Below are positions 58,901 to 61,900 of a stretch of DNA of 64,000 nucleotides, piece by piece. Position 1 is the first letter of the stretch, and each line of letters opens with the position of its first letter. Origin of the DNA: Dolomedes plantarius (lineage: Eukaryota; Arthropoda; Arachnida; Araneae; Dolomedidae); NCBI GenBank assembly GCA_907164885.2, contig OU015493.1, positions 63,449,275 through 63,513,274 on the forward strand, given 5' to 3'. A program made the position numbers and the translations under genes. Below the pieces are notes generated by a model. The model had not been told where the DNA came from, searched no databases, and saw only the letters and a list, made by a program, of their open reading frames with translations.

Positions 58901-61900
58901 GAATGATGCTTCTATCTATCTTTAGAAGACCAGATTATACACAATTCATGATTGTAAACATTTTCTATCTAGCCAGGAGAAACGGTTTGATTAATAAATA
59001 AAAGTATTGGTTTAAAAAATTTTTGAAAGAAAGCTTTTGGTTCCACAAGTGTATAAATCTCTAAACATATCTGAAATTTTGAATTCCAAAATTTTTTTAA
59101 CAAAATTTCTAGCGGTTCAACTTTTTTTTTATATAATGCCGTATTTTCCATTTCTACAGAGTAAACCGGTGGCTGTGAGTTAGCGATGGAGCGCTCGGTC
59201 CTTAGTTCGAATCCCGCCGGTCGCGAGTTGCGTTTTATTTATTTAATTTAAATCTCCTTTCTGGAAATTTCCAGAATATTCCAGTATATGTAAATTGAAT
59301 CAATTTGAATGTTCTGTTAGGATATATAAGTTGTTGCACTCCAGTTGAGAGGCAGTCTTGCTCTGTACTATCACTCCGATAGCACTTCATTGCTTCCAAT
59401 AAATTTCTATACTCCACGTCTGTGTATTTAACCGTCTCGTCAGTTTTCACGTAACAATATGTATAGTGATATTTACGTAAAGATACATTTGATGAAAAAA
59501 TCCTTACATAACGTAAATAAAATTAAAAATAAAATAAAATTGCCTTTCTTGATCCCTACCCCCAAAGCTTTAAACAATTCACAAATAACAGAGAAATAGT
59601 TCGGGAATTCCTCTTTTAAATAAGTATTTTACCTTTGAGTAATCATTTTGATGGCTGTTAGGAAAAAACAAACAAACTTTAATGTCATTATGAATATATG
59701 GATTTTGAAGAAAGGATCAAATTTTAAATAAAAGAGATTTACTATGATTCCGGGGAGATTAGCAGATTATGTGTACTCGTATACACCGCCATGTCTAGAA
59801 AAACAAGGTGAAACAAAAAGAAAATTTTAACAGAAACGCAGAAATGGTGTCAGTGCAAAATCCCGTAAGCTTCTTATTAATCTTTTTTACCCTAATTTTA
59901 CTTGTTTACTTCTACGCCCTTTAAAAAGTCGTGTTTTAAAGCGGTTAAATAGAAATAACTGCAAGATATATGTTACAAGTCCCAAGTAAATGCATAATTT
60001 AGACTCTTAAGGAAATTTTTTCACTGCACCTTTAACTTTCCCGAGGAAAAAGGATTTAATGTTGGTGTAGAACATCTTAATTATAAAAAAGTAGAATTTT
60101 CAGAACAGACAGATTGATAGATACGTAGAAGGTAAGAGACGAAATGACGAACATCTCTTACAACGCCTACTACGATCTTACAACGATCTCAAAGGGGTTT
60201 TCTTAGTAACCTTTTCAAAACCTATGTGAAAGTCTGTTGATAAATGCTTAAGCATTGGACAAAATCGATTAACTAGCGCGCAAGCCTGCTATGATAAACT
60301 TTAATTTTTTAAGTCGTATATATAGGACGAATTCCGACCAAATAAGGCTTATCTTACCAGAAGTAAGGACAGTCAAAATTTTGCTATGAGTCCTTCAACA
60401 CCGATGCTGTCATATTAATCCTTTGTACTTGGAAATCCAGCTAAACTGGCACGTTCTTTCACTCCTGGAATTCGAAATGCGAACTGTACAGACTAAAGCA
60501 TTCATTCCTGCAGCTCGAAATGCGAGCTGTACTGGCACAGGCATTTATTCTCGCAATACCATATGTACTGACATGGTCAACACTGAGTTGGGAATATATG
60601 GCTACATCACCGCATAATGCGCAATAACGCAAATATGAGTAGAGTCGGCATATGACATTTTAAGGAGCTAAGGGCAGAAAACATTCTGCGTTTCATATTT
60701 TAATTATCTGGAAAGAAAACCCAAGATAGTGCTGTGTGCTGAGATAGTGCACTCAGTGTTCCTTTTCGTGACACCTATGAAAAAAATGCAAGACTTCATC
60801 CGGTAAATTGTTTCAAACGCATATCATACCAACGAAAAAACGAAAAAACGAAAAAACGAAAAAAAATCGAAATTTGACACATTTTGGCAATAATTTCATG
60901 CGGAAATGGTGTTTTAACGTTTGAGTGCAAAATCTTGCTGGCGTCACAACAGTTTTCATAAGATTATGTAAATAAATGTCCACGGATTGTCCACGGATTT
61001 CAAGCGAGCGTTACCTTCCTGCTGATGTTGGATATGATACTCGATTGCCTGGACAAAGCAACAATGACGCTGTTCCTTCGGCTACATTGGGGACTAACCG
61101 ACAAGTTAATCGAGGGAATGTTCAGTGATGTGACTTGGAATACAGGCATTCCGTTGATTTGGAGAACGTCCGGGGACACAGACTGTGGGCTCTGAAATAC
61201 AAAGAAAAATTACTATAAAAGTTTCAATCAAATACACAGACAATATTGTTACAATAATATTGCATGGGATGCAGTATATTTTAACGCTTTTAAGACACTC
61301 ATAGTACTCGAAATACAAATTCGATGTCGAAAAACTTCACCGGGTTTGAAAATTGCTATTCCTCTTTAAAAAATTCTAAATAGATTCTGTGTTCCTTTGT
61401 GTTTTCTGTTTATCGAACACTAATATGGACACGACAGTAATAACAACAGACAAACATGATCGATATATGTAGAGATGTGTGATGGTGAACAAATGCCCTA
61501 TCCTATTTTGGGCCTTTTGTTCACCATCAGTGCTCACCAAACTCTTATAGTTGATGACCTAACTCTTACAGATGATGAACCCCGAGTGCTTTATCATGTG
61601 CTTGTTATATAATCTAAAACTAAAGGTTCGCGTTCATCCGACTTGGGGAAACTCAAACGGCGCTTATGTAGCAAGGAAACAAGTTCGAGGTACCTATGGT
61701 GACCTCGAGACTGGCGATGAATAAATGCCCCGCCCACTCACCGAACTTTTATCGATGGTGACGATGGACGGATTGCTTATGTTCAGTGCTTTCTCTGGAC
61801 AAAGGCGATTGTTGATATCCCTCTGAACTGTCAGCGTAGCGTTCGGAGATCCCTGGGGGGTCGCGGCTGTATGGGTGATGACGGGGGGAAAGGCCAAGTT

